Notes: generated by a model not told the origin, from the sequence alone. Shown: positions 1 through 7,264, counted from the stretch's first letter. The stretch: DNA of 10,265 bases from CALAED01 sp937891035 (GCA_035642125.1 DASQSZ010000215.1:1-10265); one strand, 5' to 3'. Numbers and translations are program-made.

Positions 1-1
1 G

Positions 2-232
2 ACCGTACGCCAGGCCGAAGAGGCCGAGTGGCGGCGCACCAACCCCGAGGCCAGGGCTCGCGCCGAGGCCACGGTCGCCCAGCTGCGCACCTCGATCGAG
101 CAGCTGCAACAGCGCCTGGACAAGGCTCGTTCCGCCGGCCGGGACAAGGACGCCAAAGACGCCGAGGAGGCCCTCGCCGCCCGCCGCGCCTGGCTTGAGG
201 AGGCCGAGCGCACCCTCGCCGAGTTCTCCTGA
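2..232 (+). CDS. DUF349 domain protein, C-terminal fragment
   Basis: The plus strand is open from the window edge (frame starting at base 2) to a TGA at 230-232, giving the last 76 residues of a protein whose start lies outside the window. The fragment is very rich in Ala, Glu, Arg, Lys and Gln, has no membrane segment, and reads as long charged helices (TVRQAEEAEWRRTNPEARAR, then a Q/R/A heptad-like stretch, ending in LEEAERTLAEFS). This matches the C-terminal helical part of actinobacterial DUF349 proteins, which usually lie next to relA in convergent orientation, as here. The molecular function of the family is not firmly established, so none is assigned. Identification rests on composition, the helical pattern and position. 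A different coiled-coil protein cannot be excluded, because only the tail is visible. Confidence 0.72.
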   Translation, partial: TVRQAEEAEWRRTNPEARARAEATVAQLRTSIEQLQQRLDKARSAGRDKDAKDAEEALAARRAWLEEAERTLAEFS

Positions 233-233
233 C

Positions 234-259
234 CGTCGGCCCCCCGTCGGCCCCCCGTC
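234..259. repeat. 11-bp tandem repeat after the DUF349 stop codon
   Basis: The unit CGTCGGCCCCC occurs twice in perfect head-to-tail order (234-244 and 245-255), and a partial third copy, CGTC, follows at 256-259. The array begins one base after the DUF349 stop codon. The unit length is not a multiple of three. It looks like non-coding slippage repeat in the convergent DUF349/relA gap. No function is evident. Confidence 0.7.
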
Positions 260-264
260 AGCGG

Positions 265-308
265 CGGCCGGGCGGCCGGCGACCAAGGTCCCCGGTCCAA
301 GGGGCCCC
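265..308. terminator. Possible bidirectional terminator between DUF349 and relA
   Basis: Two GC-rich stem-loops can be drawn in the gap between these convergent genes. One pairs CGGCC (265-269) with GGCCG (274-278) around a 4-base loop. The other pairs GGTCCCC (287-293) with GGGGCCC (301-307), with one internal mismatch and a 7-base loop. Neither has a T tract. Convergent genes need transcription to end here from both sides, and actinobacterial terminators often lack a U run, so the position is sensible. The structures are weak, and similar ones arise by chance in DNA of this composition. Confidence 0.25.
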
Positions 309-335
309 AGTCCATGGCGGCGTCCAGGGGCGGCG

Positions 336-2870
336 TCAGCGGGCGGTGCCGGAGGTGACGCGGTAGGCGTCGTACACGCCGTCCACCGAGCGCACCGCCT
401 TGAGCACGTGCCCGAGGTGTTTGGGGTCGCCCATCTCGAAGGTGAACCGGCTGATCGCCACCCGGTCTCTGCTGGTCGCCACCGACGCCGACAGGATATT
501 GACATGCTGGTCCGACAGCACCCGGGTGACGTCCGACAGCAGCCGCGGGCGGTCGAGCGCCTCCACCTGGATCGCCACGAGGAACACCGAGTCTTCGCCG
601 GGTGACCACTTGACGTCGACGAGCCGGTCCGGCTGGTTCTTGAGGTTGACCGCGTTCACACAGGCGCTGCGATGGACGGAGACGCCGTGCCCGCGGGTCA
701 CGAACCCGACGATCTCGTCGCCCGGCACCGGCGTGCAGCATCGCGACAGCCGCACCCATACGTCCGGGTCGCCCTCCACGACCACCCCGGGATCGCCGGC
801 CGGCCGCGCGCGTCGCCGCCTGGTCGGGATCGCGGTCTCGGCGATGTCGTCCTCGGCGCTTTCTGGCCCGCCCAGCGCCTGCACCAGCTTCTGCACGACG
901 GACTGTGCCGACAGGTGTCCCTCGCCAACGGCCGCGTACAGCGCGGACACGTCGGGGAAGCGCTGCTCTCTGGCGAGCGCGAGCAGCGCCTCGCCGGACA
1001 TCATGCGCTGTAGCGGCAGGTTCTTTTTGCGCATGGCCCGCGCGATGGCGTCCTTGCCCGACTCGATCGCGGTCTCGCGGCGTTCCTTGGAGAACCAGTG
1101 CCTGATCTTGTTGCGGGCGCGCGGGCTCTTGACGAAGTTCAGCCAGTCCCGGGACGGCCCGGCGTCCGGGGAGCGAGAGGTGAAGACCTCGATGGTGTCG
1201 CCGTTGTCGAGACTGGACTCCAGCGGCACGAGCTTGCCGTTGACCCGAGCGCCGATGCAGCGGTGGCCGACCTCGGTGTGGATGGCGTAGGCGAAGTCCA
1301 CCGGGGTGGCGCCCTGCGGCAGGGCGATCACATCGCCCTTGGGAGTGAACACGAACACTTCGGAGACCGACAGGTCGAACCGCAGCGTCTCGAGGAACTC
1401 GGCCGGGTCGGCGGTCTCCTGCTGCCAGTCGAGCAACTGGCGCAGCCATTGCATGTCGGCGGCCTTGCGGCCGGCGACGGTCTCTTCCTTGTACTTCCAG
1501 TGCGCCGCGACGCCGTACTCCGCCCGGCGGTGCATTCCCCAGGTGCGGATCTGCAGCTCGACCGTCTTGCCGTCAGGACCGATCACCGTCGTGTGCAGCG
1601 ATTGGTACATGTTGAACTTCGGCATCGCGATGTAGTCCTTGAACCGGCCGGGGACCGGATTCCATCGCGCGTGGATCGAGCCGAGGGCCGCGTAACAGTC
1701 GCGCACGCTGTCGACCAGGACCCGGATGCCGACCAGGTCGTAGATGTCGTCGAAGCCCACGTCGCGGGCAATCATCTTTTGGTAGATCGAGTAGTAGTGC
1801 TTCGGCCGCCCGGTCACGGTGGCTTTGATCTTGGCTTCCCGCAGGTCGGTCGCCACGCTCTCGATGACCGCCTGCAGGTAGTCGTCGCGGCGCGGCGCCC
1901 GCTCGGAGACCAGCCGGGCGATCTCGTCGAACCGCTTGGGGTACATCGTGGCGAACGCGAGGTCCTCGAGCTCCCACTTGAGCGTGTTCATGCCCAGCCG
2001 GTGCGCCAGTGGGGCGAAGATCTCCAGCGTCTCCCGCGCCTTGCGCTCCTGCTTTTCCCGCGGCAGGTAGCGCAGCGTACGCATGTTGTGCAGCCGGTCG
2101 GCGAGCTTGATCACCAAGACCCGGATGTCACGCGCCATCGCGACGACCATCTTGCGCACGGTCTCGGCCTCGGCGGCCTCACCGTACTTGACCCGGTCCA
2201 GCTTGGTGACGCCGTCAACCAGCGCCGCGATCTCGTCGCCGAACTGCCCGCGCAGCTCGTCGAGGGTATAGCCGGTGTCCTCCACGGTGTCGTGCAGCAG
2301 CGCCGCGCACAGCGTCTCTTGGTTCATGCCGAGTTCGGCGAGGATCGTCGCCACCGCGAGCGGATGGGTGATGTACGGATCACCGCTCTTGCGCTTTTGG
2401 TCGCGGTGTTGGTGCGCCGCTACGTCATAGGCCCGCTCGATCAGCCGGATGTCGGCCTTGGGATGGGTGGACCTGACCGTCTTGATGAGTGGTTCGAGTA
2501 CCGGATTCATGATGGGACCGCGCTGGGCACCCAGCCGGGCGAGCCTGCGGCGCACCCGGGCGGCGGACGGTGGGATCGAAGACGTGCCCGACCTCGGACG
2601 CTGCCTTGTGGTTGGCGCCATTGGGGGTGGGGCCGCCGGCCCATCGGGACGGGCATGGTCAGCTGGCCGTTCTCGTGTCGGACCTGGATCGGCGGACGGG
2701 TCGGCGGCGCCCGCGTCCTGGGCGCCGGCGAAGGCCCCGGTGCCGGGAGCGCCGATGTCGCCGCCGGCTGCACCGGCGCGCTCGGCCGCCGCCGCTGGAC
2801 GGGCGGCCTCGTCCTTCGCGGCTTGCGCGGCTCGCGCTACCGCGTCGGTCGAGACCACTTCACGGGGCAC
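336..2870 (-). CDS. relA: Bifunctional (p)ppGpp synthetase/hydrolase, RelA/SpoT long form
   Basis: This cytoplasmic stringent-response enzyme makes and degrades (p)ppGpp. The product is 844 residues, close to long Streptomyces RelA proteins. Residues 1-120 are an Ala/Pro-rich extension. The HD hydrolase domain follows (H153, H193-D194 in LLHDTVEDT, D258 in LADRLHNMRT). The synthetase domain contains RPKHYYSIYQK (355-365) and RFKDYIAMPK (409-418); the RxKD signature is that of bifunctional enzymes, whereas the synthetase-only E. coli RelA has ExDD. A TGS domain spans about 504-565, the conserved Cys-Cys module (C711, C712) sits in the C-terminal regulatory half, and an ACT domain covers about 762-839. 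The start is a GTG at 2868-2870 with a perfect AGGAGG four bases upstream. It is separated from apt by 192 bp that hold a promoter-like element, so it may have its own transcript as well as read-through. All catalytic signatures checked are intact. Confidence 0.96.
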   Translation of the reverse strand: MPREVVSTDAVARAAQAAKDEAARPAAAAERAGAAGGDIGAPGTGAFAGAQDAGAADPSADPGPTRERPADHARPDGPAAPPPMAPTTRQRPRSGTSSIPPSAARVRRRLARLGAQRGPIMNPVLEPLIKTVRSTHPKADIRLIERAYDVAAHQHRDQKRKSGDPYITHPLAVATILAELGMNQETLCAALLHDTVEDTGYTLDELRGQFGDEIAALVDGVTKLDRVKYGEAAEAETVRKMVVAMARDIRVLVIKLADRLHNMRTLRYLPREKQERKARETLEIFAPLAHRLGMNTLKWELEDLAFATMYPKRFDEIARLVSERAPRRDDYLQAVIESVATDLREAKIKATVTGRPKHYYSIYQKMIARDVGFDDIYDLVGIRVLVDSVRDCYAALGSIHARWNPVPGRFKDYIAMPKFNMYQSLHTTVIGPDGKTVELQIRTWGMHRRAEYGVAAHWKYKEETVAGRKAADMQWLRQLLDWQQETADPAEFLETLRFDLSVSEVFVFTPKGDVIALPQGATPVDFAYAIHTEVGHRCIGARVNGKLVPLESSLDNGDTIEVFTSRSPDAGPSRDWLNFVKSPRARNKIRHWFSKERRETAIESGKDAIARAMRKKNLPLQRMMSGEALLALAREQRFPDVSALYAAVGEGHLSAQSVVQKLVQALGGPESAEDDIAETAIPTRRRRARPAGDPGVVVEGDPDVWVRLSRCCTPVPGDEIVGFVTRGHGVSVHRSACVNAVNLKNQPDRLVDVKWSPGEDSVFLVAIQVEALDRPRLLSDVTRVLSDQHVNILSASVATSRDRVAISRFTFEMGDPKHLGHVLKAVRSVDGVYDAYRVTSGTAR

Positions 2871-2951
2871 CCAGCCTCCTCGAACCGTTACCGTGCGGAT
2901 TCAGTCCGGCCGCAGGATGTACGGCCACACCCCCGTACCGCGCCCTTGTGT

Positions 2952-2992
2952 GGTGACAAGTGTATCGGTCACCGATTTGTTCCCCGCGTCAA
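2952..2992 (-). promoter_or_regulatory. Candidate relA promoter within an inverted repeat
   Basis: On the minus strand a -10-like TACACT (2964-2959) lies inside the dyad GGTGAC-N10-GTCACC (2952-2957 and 2968-2973), about 90 bases upstream of the relA GTG. A TTGACG lies further upstream (2992-2987), but the spacing to TACACT is 22 bases, too long for a standard sigma-70-type promoter, so the -35 assignment is doubtful. GGAAC at about -35 spacing resembles half of a SigR/SigH-type promoter, but the matching GTT at -10 is absent. The dyad placement over the -10 would suit a repressor or a dimeric regulator. No regulator is identified. Confidence 0.35.
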
Positions 2993-3002
2993 ACTGCGGT
3001 TT

Positions 3003-3014
3003 CGGGTCGACCCG
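3003..3014. repeat. 12-bp perfect palindrome downstream of apt
   Basis: CGGGTCGACCCG is a perfect palindrome about 50 bases past the apt stop, in the apt-relA gap. In RNA it could form only a 4-bp stem with a TCGA loop, so it is a poor terminator. As DNA it could be a dimer binding site, or it could be chance. Confidence 0.3.
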
Positions 3015-3062
3015 CCCTTGACAGCAACGGAATCGCCCGTTCAACCAGCCAGTCGGGAACCT

Positions 3063-3587
3063 TCAGACGGTAACCATGGTATGCACATCGAGGTCGGCGA
3101 CGTTGGCCCTGCCGTTCAAAAATGACAGCTCCATGAGCACAGACAGACCGGCCACGTCGCCGCCGCCCCGCCGGACCAACTCGGCGGCGGCCCGGGCGGT
3201 GCCGCCGGTGGCGAGCACGTCGTCGACGATGAGGACGCGCTCGCCGGGCCGGAACGCGTCCTTGTGGATCTCGATCGTCTCCGTACCGTACTCCAGCTCG
3301 TAGGCCTGCTCGTAGGTCTCGGCCGGGAGCTTGCCCCGCTTGCGTACGGGGACGAAGCCGGCGCCGAAGTGGTAGGCGACGGGGGCGGCCAGGATGAAGC
3401 CGCGCGCCTCGATGCCGACGATCTTGTCGACCGTGCCCCGCCCGTGGTGCGCGACGACCGCGTCCACGACCGCGGCGAAGGCCGTATGGTCGGCGAGCAG
3501 CGGCGTGATGTCCTTGAAGACGATGCCCGGCTTGGGGTAGTCGGGCACGTCCCTGATCCGCTCCAGGATGACCTTCTGGAGATCCAT
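3063..3587 (-). CDS. apt: Adenine phosphoribosyltransferase
   Basis: This enzyme converts adenine and PRPP to AMP and pyrophosphate in cytoplasmic purine salvage. The 174-residue length is normal for the family. The N-terminus carries the typical DVPDYPKPGIVFKDITPLL (residues 13-31). GIEARGFILAAPVAYHFGAG (58-77) follows, then KRGKLPAETYEQAYELEYG, and the PRPP-binding loop ERVLIVDDVLATGGTA, with the two acidic residues of the DD pair and the TGGT loop intact. The start is ATG at 3585-3587. Its ribosome binding site is weak: the nearest purine-rich stretch, GAGGGG, is 13 bases upstream. The gene follows secF after 66 bp, within which a 6-bp GC stem (3614-3619 with 3630-3635) can form. Placement between secF and relA is standard in actinobacteria, and it is probably cotranscribed with secDF. 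Confidence 0.96.
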   Translation of the reverse strand: MDLQKVILERIRDVPDYPKPGIVFKDITPLLADHTAFAAVVDAVVAHHGRGTVDKIVGIEARGFILAAPVAYHFGAGFVPVRKRGKLPAETYEQAYELEYGTETIEIHKDAFRPGERVLIVDDVLATGGTARAAAELVRRGGGDVAGLSVLMELSFLNGRANVADLDVHTMVTV

Positions 3588-3653
3588 GCCTGTGTCTTCG
3601 CCCCTCGTTCGTCGCGCGGCGCCGGCTGCCCGCGCCTCGGCCGCCTGCCTGCC

Positions 3654-4928
3654 CTACTTCCTGCCGCCGCCCCGGTTCCGCCTGGTGCTCCGGCGGGGTT
3701 GCTGGCGGGGGCCCTGCTGGACGAGCCGCCGGGGGGCGTTGGCGGTCACCGAGTCCGACTCCTCATCAACGTCGTCCCCTCTGGCCAGGCCCGGCGTTCG
3801 AGTGGCCCGGCCGGCGCCGCCGGCACCGTCCTCGGCCTGCGCCGGCAGCAAGTCCACCAGGGCGCTCACCTCGGCCTGCTGCCCCTCCTCGGCGGATGAC
3901 CTTTGCCCGGCGGTGGCCTGCGACCGGCCGGATCGTTGCCTGGAAAGCTTGGCCTGGCGCTTGGAACTGGCGGCTCGCGCGGCGATGCGCTCGCGCAGCT
4001 CTCGATACTTCGGCTCACGCTCCTTGAGCTGGACGAGCAGCGGCGTCGCGACGCAGATCGACGAGTAGGTGCCGACCAGGATGCCGACGAACAAGGCCAG
4101 CGACAGGTCCTTGAGCGTGCCCGCGCCGAACAACGTCGTCCCGATGAACAGGATCGAAGCCACCGGCAGGATCGCTACCAATGAGGTGTTCAGCGACCTG
4201 ACCAGCGTGCTGCTCAACGCGTCGTTCGCGGCCTCGCTGTAGGTGATCTTGGAGGTGGGGCCAAGTTTTCGGGTCACCTCCTTGATCATGTCGAATACCA
4301 CGACCGCGTCGTACAGCGAATAGCCGAGGATGGTCAGGAAGCCGAGCAACGTCGCGGGGGTGACCTCAAAGCCCGACCACGCGTAGATGCCCGCCGTAAT
4401 GATCAGGTCGTGGACCAGCGCCACCACCGCGGCGAACGCCATCCGCCACTCGAACGCCACGGACAGATAGATAATGATCCCGATCATGAAGACGCCCAGG
4501 CCCTGCCACGCCTTCTTGGAGATCTCACCCCCCCACGACGCGCCCACGACCTGCGTGGTCACCCTGTCGGAGGTGATGTTCAGGTCCCTGGTTACGGTGT
4601 TCTTGACCTCGGTGACTTCGGCTGAGGCCAGGCTCTCGGTGGTCGCCCGCCAGTCGCCGCCGGCCCGCTGCACGATCACCTGATGGGCGCCGCCGTTTTC
4701 CACCGCGCCGCGAACCTGCTCGATGGTGGCGTTCGGCGCCTTGATGGTGAAGACCGAGCCGCCGGTGAACTCCACGCCGAAGTTGAAGCCTTTGACGATC
4801 AACCCGGCGATCGAGAGCACGAGCAGGATGGCGGAGATGCTGTACCAGAGCTTCGGCCGGCCGACGATGTCGGCGCTTACCTCTCCTCGGTAGATCCTGG
4901 AAACGACGGTACGCACCCCGGACATCAT
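3654..4928 (-). CDS. secF: Protein translocase subunit SecF
   Basis: SecF is the second half of the SecDF membrane complex, which uses the proton motive force to help pull proteins across the membrane after SecA/SecYEG. The 424-residue product has six membrane segments (about 28-46, 141-158, 163-183, 192-212, 247-267 and 275-298) and an extracytoplasmic domain between the first two. GFNFGVEFTGG (47-57), FEWR (159-162) and GYSLYDAVVVFD (202-213) are the SecF signatures. D207 and R244 are the likely proton-relay residues by analogy with studied SecDF. After the last membrane segment comes a hydrophilic tail of about 125 residues ending in a very basic stretch. The secD stop overlaps the start, which reads ATGATG. 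The AGGAGG is 1 base from the first ATG and 4 from the second, so the second (4923-4925) is the more likely true start, one codon shorter. Expression is translationally coupled to secD. Confidence 0.96.
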   Translation of the reverse strand: MMSGVRTVVSRIYRGEVSADIVGRPKLWYSISAILLVLSIAGLIVKGFNFGVEFTGGSVFTIKAPNATIEQVRGAVENGGAHQVIVQRAGGDWRATTESLASAEVTEVKNTVTRDLNITSDRVTTQVVGASWGGEISKKAWQGLGVFMIGIIIYLSVAFEWRMAFAAVVALVHDLIITAGIYAWSGFEVTPATLLGFLTILGYSLYDAVVVFDMIKEVTRKLGPTSKITYSEAANDALSSTLVRSLNTSLVAILPVASILFIGTTLFGAGTLKDLSLALFVGILVGTYSSICVATPLLVQLKEREPKYRELRERIAARAASSKRQAKLSRQRSGRSQATAGQRSSAEEGQQAEVSALVDLLPAQAEDGAGGAGRATRTPGLARGDDVDEESDSVTANAPRRLVQQGPRQQPRRSTRRNRGGGRK

Positions 4929-6622
4929 GCCTCCTGGCGTACGGTGCGGGCGGTGGCGGTACGGCGGAGCCGGTTCGCGTCAAGTCCGGACAGCTTGTGT
5001 CCCCTTCCGAAGAACTTCGTTCGGGCGAGCAACGCCACCAGCGGCTTGGTAAAGAAGAAGACCACGACGATGTCGATCAGTGTGGTCAGACCCATGGCGA
5101 ACGCGAAGCCGGCCACTCCGCCGACCGCCAGGAAGTAGAGCACCAACGCGGCGATGAAGGTGACCGCGTCAGCGACGAGGATCGTCCGCCGTGCCCGTTT
5201 CCAGGCCGCCTCGACCGAGGGTCTCAACGCTCTTCCCGCGCGCAACTCATCGCGCAGTCGCTCGAAGTAGATGATGAACGAGTCGGCGGTGATGCCGATG
5301 GAGACGATCAGCCCGATGATGTGCGGGAGCGACAGCCGAAAGCCGATGTTCACCCCGAGCATGACGACGGACAACCAGGTCAGCGCCGACGCGACAACGA
5401 GACTCAACACCGAGACGATGCCGAGTCCCCGGTAGTACAGCAGCGAGTAGAAGACCACCAAGCCGAGCCCCAGCGCACCGGCCAGCAGGCCACCGCGGAG
5501 CTGGTCCGCACCCAGGGTGGAGGTCACCTCGTTGATCGAGCTCTGGTTGAACTTCAGCGGCAGGGCGCCGTAGCGCAGCACATTGGCCAGATCGGTCGCG
5601 TACTGCTGGGTAAAGCTCTCCGGCGGGCCGAAGATCTGCGCGTTGCCGCCGGTGATCGGCCCGTTGTCGATGCTCGGCGCCGACACGACCATTCCGTCGA
5701 GCACGATCGCCACCTGCCGCTGTGGCGTGCCTGCCTGGGCCCGGTAGGCCTCGGAGGTCACCTGGGCGAACTGCCGCGCGCCCTGCGACTTGAAGTTCAG
5801 GTTGACCGTCCAGCTGGTCTGCCCCTGCTGGACGTTGGGGGGCAGCGCGTCGGCGCCCGAAACCTGCTGCCCCTGCACCCGGACCGGCCCGAGGATGTAC
5901 TTGGACTGGCCGTCCTGGTCGCACGCCACGACCCATTGCCGCCTCGGGTCGTCGGCCCCGGCGATCTGCTTGTTCTGGCTCGTGCAATTGGCCTGCTGGA
6001 ACTGCGCGATGAGCTGCTCGGGCGGCTGCCCGGCCGGACCGGTCGGCGGAGTCGGTGGGGCCGGTGGGGCCGACGGCGGGGCCGACGCCGAGGGAGTAGG
6101 TGAAGGTGCCGCCAAGGCCTCCGACAGCGCGCGTCCTCTGGGGGCGGCCGACCCGGTGGACGAAGCACTGGGCGACGCCGACGGGTTCGGGCTGGCACTG
6201 CCGGCGGGCGGCGCCGACGGGGGCGGAGCGGCCGGGCGACCTTGGTCAACGGCGAACGCCTGCCGGAACTGCAGCTGGGCCGTGGTGCCGATGAGCTGGA
6301 CCACTCGGCCCTGCCCCTCACCGGGGACGTTCACCACGATGACGTTGCTGCCCTGCTTGCTCACCTCGGCATCGGAAACGCCCAAACCGTTCACCCGCTG
6401 GCGCATGATTTCGAGAGCCTGATTCATCTGCGCCTGCGGGGGCGACTTGCCCGCCTCGGTGACCGCGCTCAGCGTGACCGTGGTCCCCCCGGCGAGGTCA
6501 AGTCCGAGTTTTGGCGTTGGCTGCCCCTGAAGGAGGGTGATGCCGGTCATCGCTCCCATGATCACGAAGAGCATGAGGAGCGTCCGCCCAGGCTTGGAAA
6601 CGCTAGTGCGCGGTGCGGCCAC
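4925..6622 (-). CDS. secD: Protein translocase subunit SecD
   Basis: SecD partners SecF in the Sec translocon accessory complex. The product is 565 residues. A first membrane segment lies at about 14-33, followed by PKLGLDLAGGTTVTL (37-51, with Ala where E. coli has Arg in LDLRGG) and the large extracytoplasmic P1 region. Five further membrane segments lie between about 376 and 535. GITADSFIIYFERLRDE (443-459) is the SecD signature, and D447 is the expected proton-relay aspartate. Residues 128-200 are a Pro/Ala/Ser low-complexity insert, and C213 and C234, the only cysteines, follow it. The start is GTG at 6620-6622. It is the first start codon after an in-frame TAA 24 bases upstream, with only a weak GACGGA ribosome site. 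yajC lies 42 bp upstream and secF overlaps the end, so the three form one unit. Confidence 0.96.
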   Translation of the reverse strand: MAAPRTSVSKPGRTLLMLFVIMGAMTGITLLQGQPTPKLGLDLAGGTTVTLSAVTEAGKSPPQAQMNQALEIMRQRVNGLGVSDAEVSKQGSNVIVVNVPGEGQGRVVQLIGTTAQLQFRQAFAVDQGRPAAPPPSAPPAGSASPNPSASPSASSTGSAAPRGRALSEALAAPSPTPSASAPPSAPPAPPTPPTGPAGQPPEQLIAQFQQANCTSQNKQIAGADDPRRQWVVACDQDGQSKYILGPVRVQGQQVSGADALPPNVQQGQTSWTVNLNFKSQGARQFAQVTSEAYRAQAGTPQRQVAIVLDGMVVSAPSIDNGPITGGNAQIFGPPESFTQQYATDLANVLRYGALPLKFNQSSINEVTSTLGADQLRGGLLAGALGLGLVVFYSLLYYRGLGIVSVLSLVVASALTWLSVVMLGVNIGFRLSLPHIIGLIVSIGITADSFIIYFERLRDELRAGRALRPSVEAAWKRARRTILVADAVTFIAALVLYFLAVGGVAGFAFAMGLTTLIDIVVVFFFTKPLVALLARTKFFGRGHKLSGLDANRLRRTATARTVRQEA

Positions 6623-6664
6623 TGGTCGTCCGTCTTCCGTCTCTTATTGTGGTGCCGGCGGCCG

Positions 6665-7105
6665 TCAGGCGGACGGCTTGCTCGAGGACTTGCTTGCGGC
6701 CCTTTCCTCCGCCGGCTCGTCGGCGTCCTCGGGCCGATCGTCGTCCAGTTCGTCCTCGGCGTCGTCGGCCGCGTCACCCTGCTCGACGATCTGCATGATC
6801 GCCTGCTTGACGAACCTGGCCTCCACGCCGGGCGCGATCTCGAGCACGATGCCGTCGTCGTCGACGGCGACGACCGTGGCGTACATTCCGTTGGTCGTCA
6901 TGATCCGCGCACCGGGGCGCACCGAGTTCTGCAGTTGCTGCTGCCGGCGCTGCCGGTTGCGCTGTGGCCTGATCAAGAAGAAGTAGAAGGCCACAACGAT
7001 GAGGCCGAGGAACAGGAACTGCATGACGGCCGCGTTGCTCTGCTCGGCGGCGATCGGCGCCGCCGCCACGTCGTGAAGATTCATCATGTTGCCCTGTACG
7101 GGCAT
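6665..7105 (-). CDS. yajC: Preprotein translocase accessory subunit YajC
   Basis: YajC is a small single-span membrane protein that associates with SecDF and the SecYEG channel. The 146-residue product has one hydrophobic helix (about 25-45) ending in the family hallmark FYFFLIRPQ (40-48). A basic RNRQRRQQQ stretch follows, then the soluble beta-rich domain SVRPGARIMTTNGMYATVV to about residue 109. The last ~35 residues are an Asp/Glu-rich tail followed by Ser/Lys. The start is uncertain. The ATG at 7103-7105 is directly abutted by GGAAGG, leaving no spacer, while the paired ATGs at 7085-7087 and 7082-7084 have AGGG a few bases upstream. Starting at either would remove 6-7 residues without touching the domain. 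It is the first gene of the yajC-secD-secF unit. Confidence 0.93.
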   Translation of the reverse strand: MPVQGNMMNLHDVAAAPIAAEQSNAAVMQFLFLGLIVVAFYFFLIRPQRNRQRRQQQLQNSVRPGARIMTTNGMYATVVAVDDDGIVLEIAPGVEARFVKQAIMQIVEQGDAADDAEDELDDDRPEDADEPAEERAASKSSSKPSA

Positions 7106-7188
7106 CCTTCCGATGCGAGGTACCAGCCTGGTGCCGCGAATGTTGTCAACCGAGCAACTCCCGGCTGCGTACGGTGACCAAGGTCCGG

Positions 7189-7218
7189 AGTGTAAGGGAG
7201 TCGGTCAGATACCGGCAA
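7189..7218 (-). promoter_or_regulatory. Candidate promoter for yajC-secD-secF
   Basis: On the minus strand TTGCCG (7218-7213) and TACACT (7194-7189) are spaced by 18 bases. Both are good fits to housekeeping actinobacterial -35 and -10 elements. Transcription would begin about 75-80 bases before the yajC start. A second, perfect TTGACA lies nearer the gene (7149-7144), but it has no good -10 at proper spacing. The location in the 209-bp gap after ruvB supports a separate promoter for the secretion genes. Confidence 0.5.
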
Positions 7219-7264
7219 CGACGCATGGTCCCAGCACATCGGGAAGTTCCCAAGTCGTTGTCTA

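Noticed and set aside
2959..2985. SigR/SigH-type promoter for relA, suggested by GGAAC on the minus strand
   Set aside because: relA is SigR-controlled in Streptomyces, but the GTT expected 18 bases downstream reads CTT here, so the match is incomplete.
3018..3024. Perfect TTGACA on the plus strand in the apt-relA gap
   Set aside because: No -10 at a suitable distance and no plus-strand gene downstream; taken as chance.
1098..3125. 675-codon open frame on the plus strand opposite relA
   Set aside because: It is antisense to a clearly real relA, has no recognisable domain, and is explained by the G/C-biased third positions of relA keeping the opposite frame open.
3614..3635. 6-bp GC stem in the secF-apt gap as a terminator
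   Set aside because: Short stem, 10-base loop and no U tract; apt is probably cotranscribed with secF. Recorded only as a possible structure.
4997..6103. 368-codon plus-strand open frame opposite secD
   Set aside because: The composition is that of a complement shadow (His/Arg/Asp/Gln-rich, no domain), and it lies fully inside secD.
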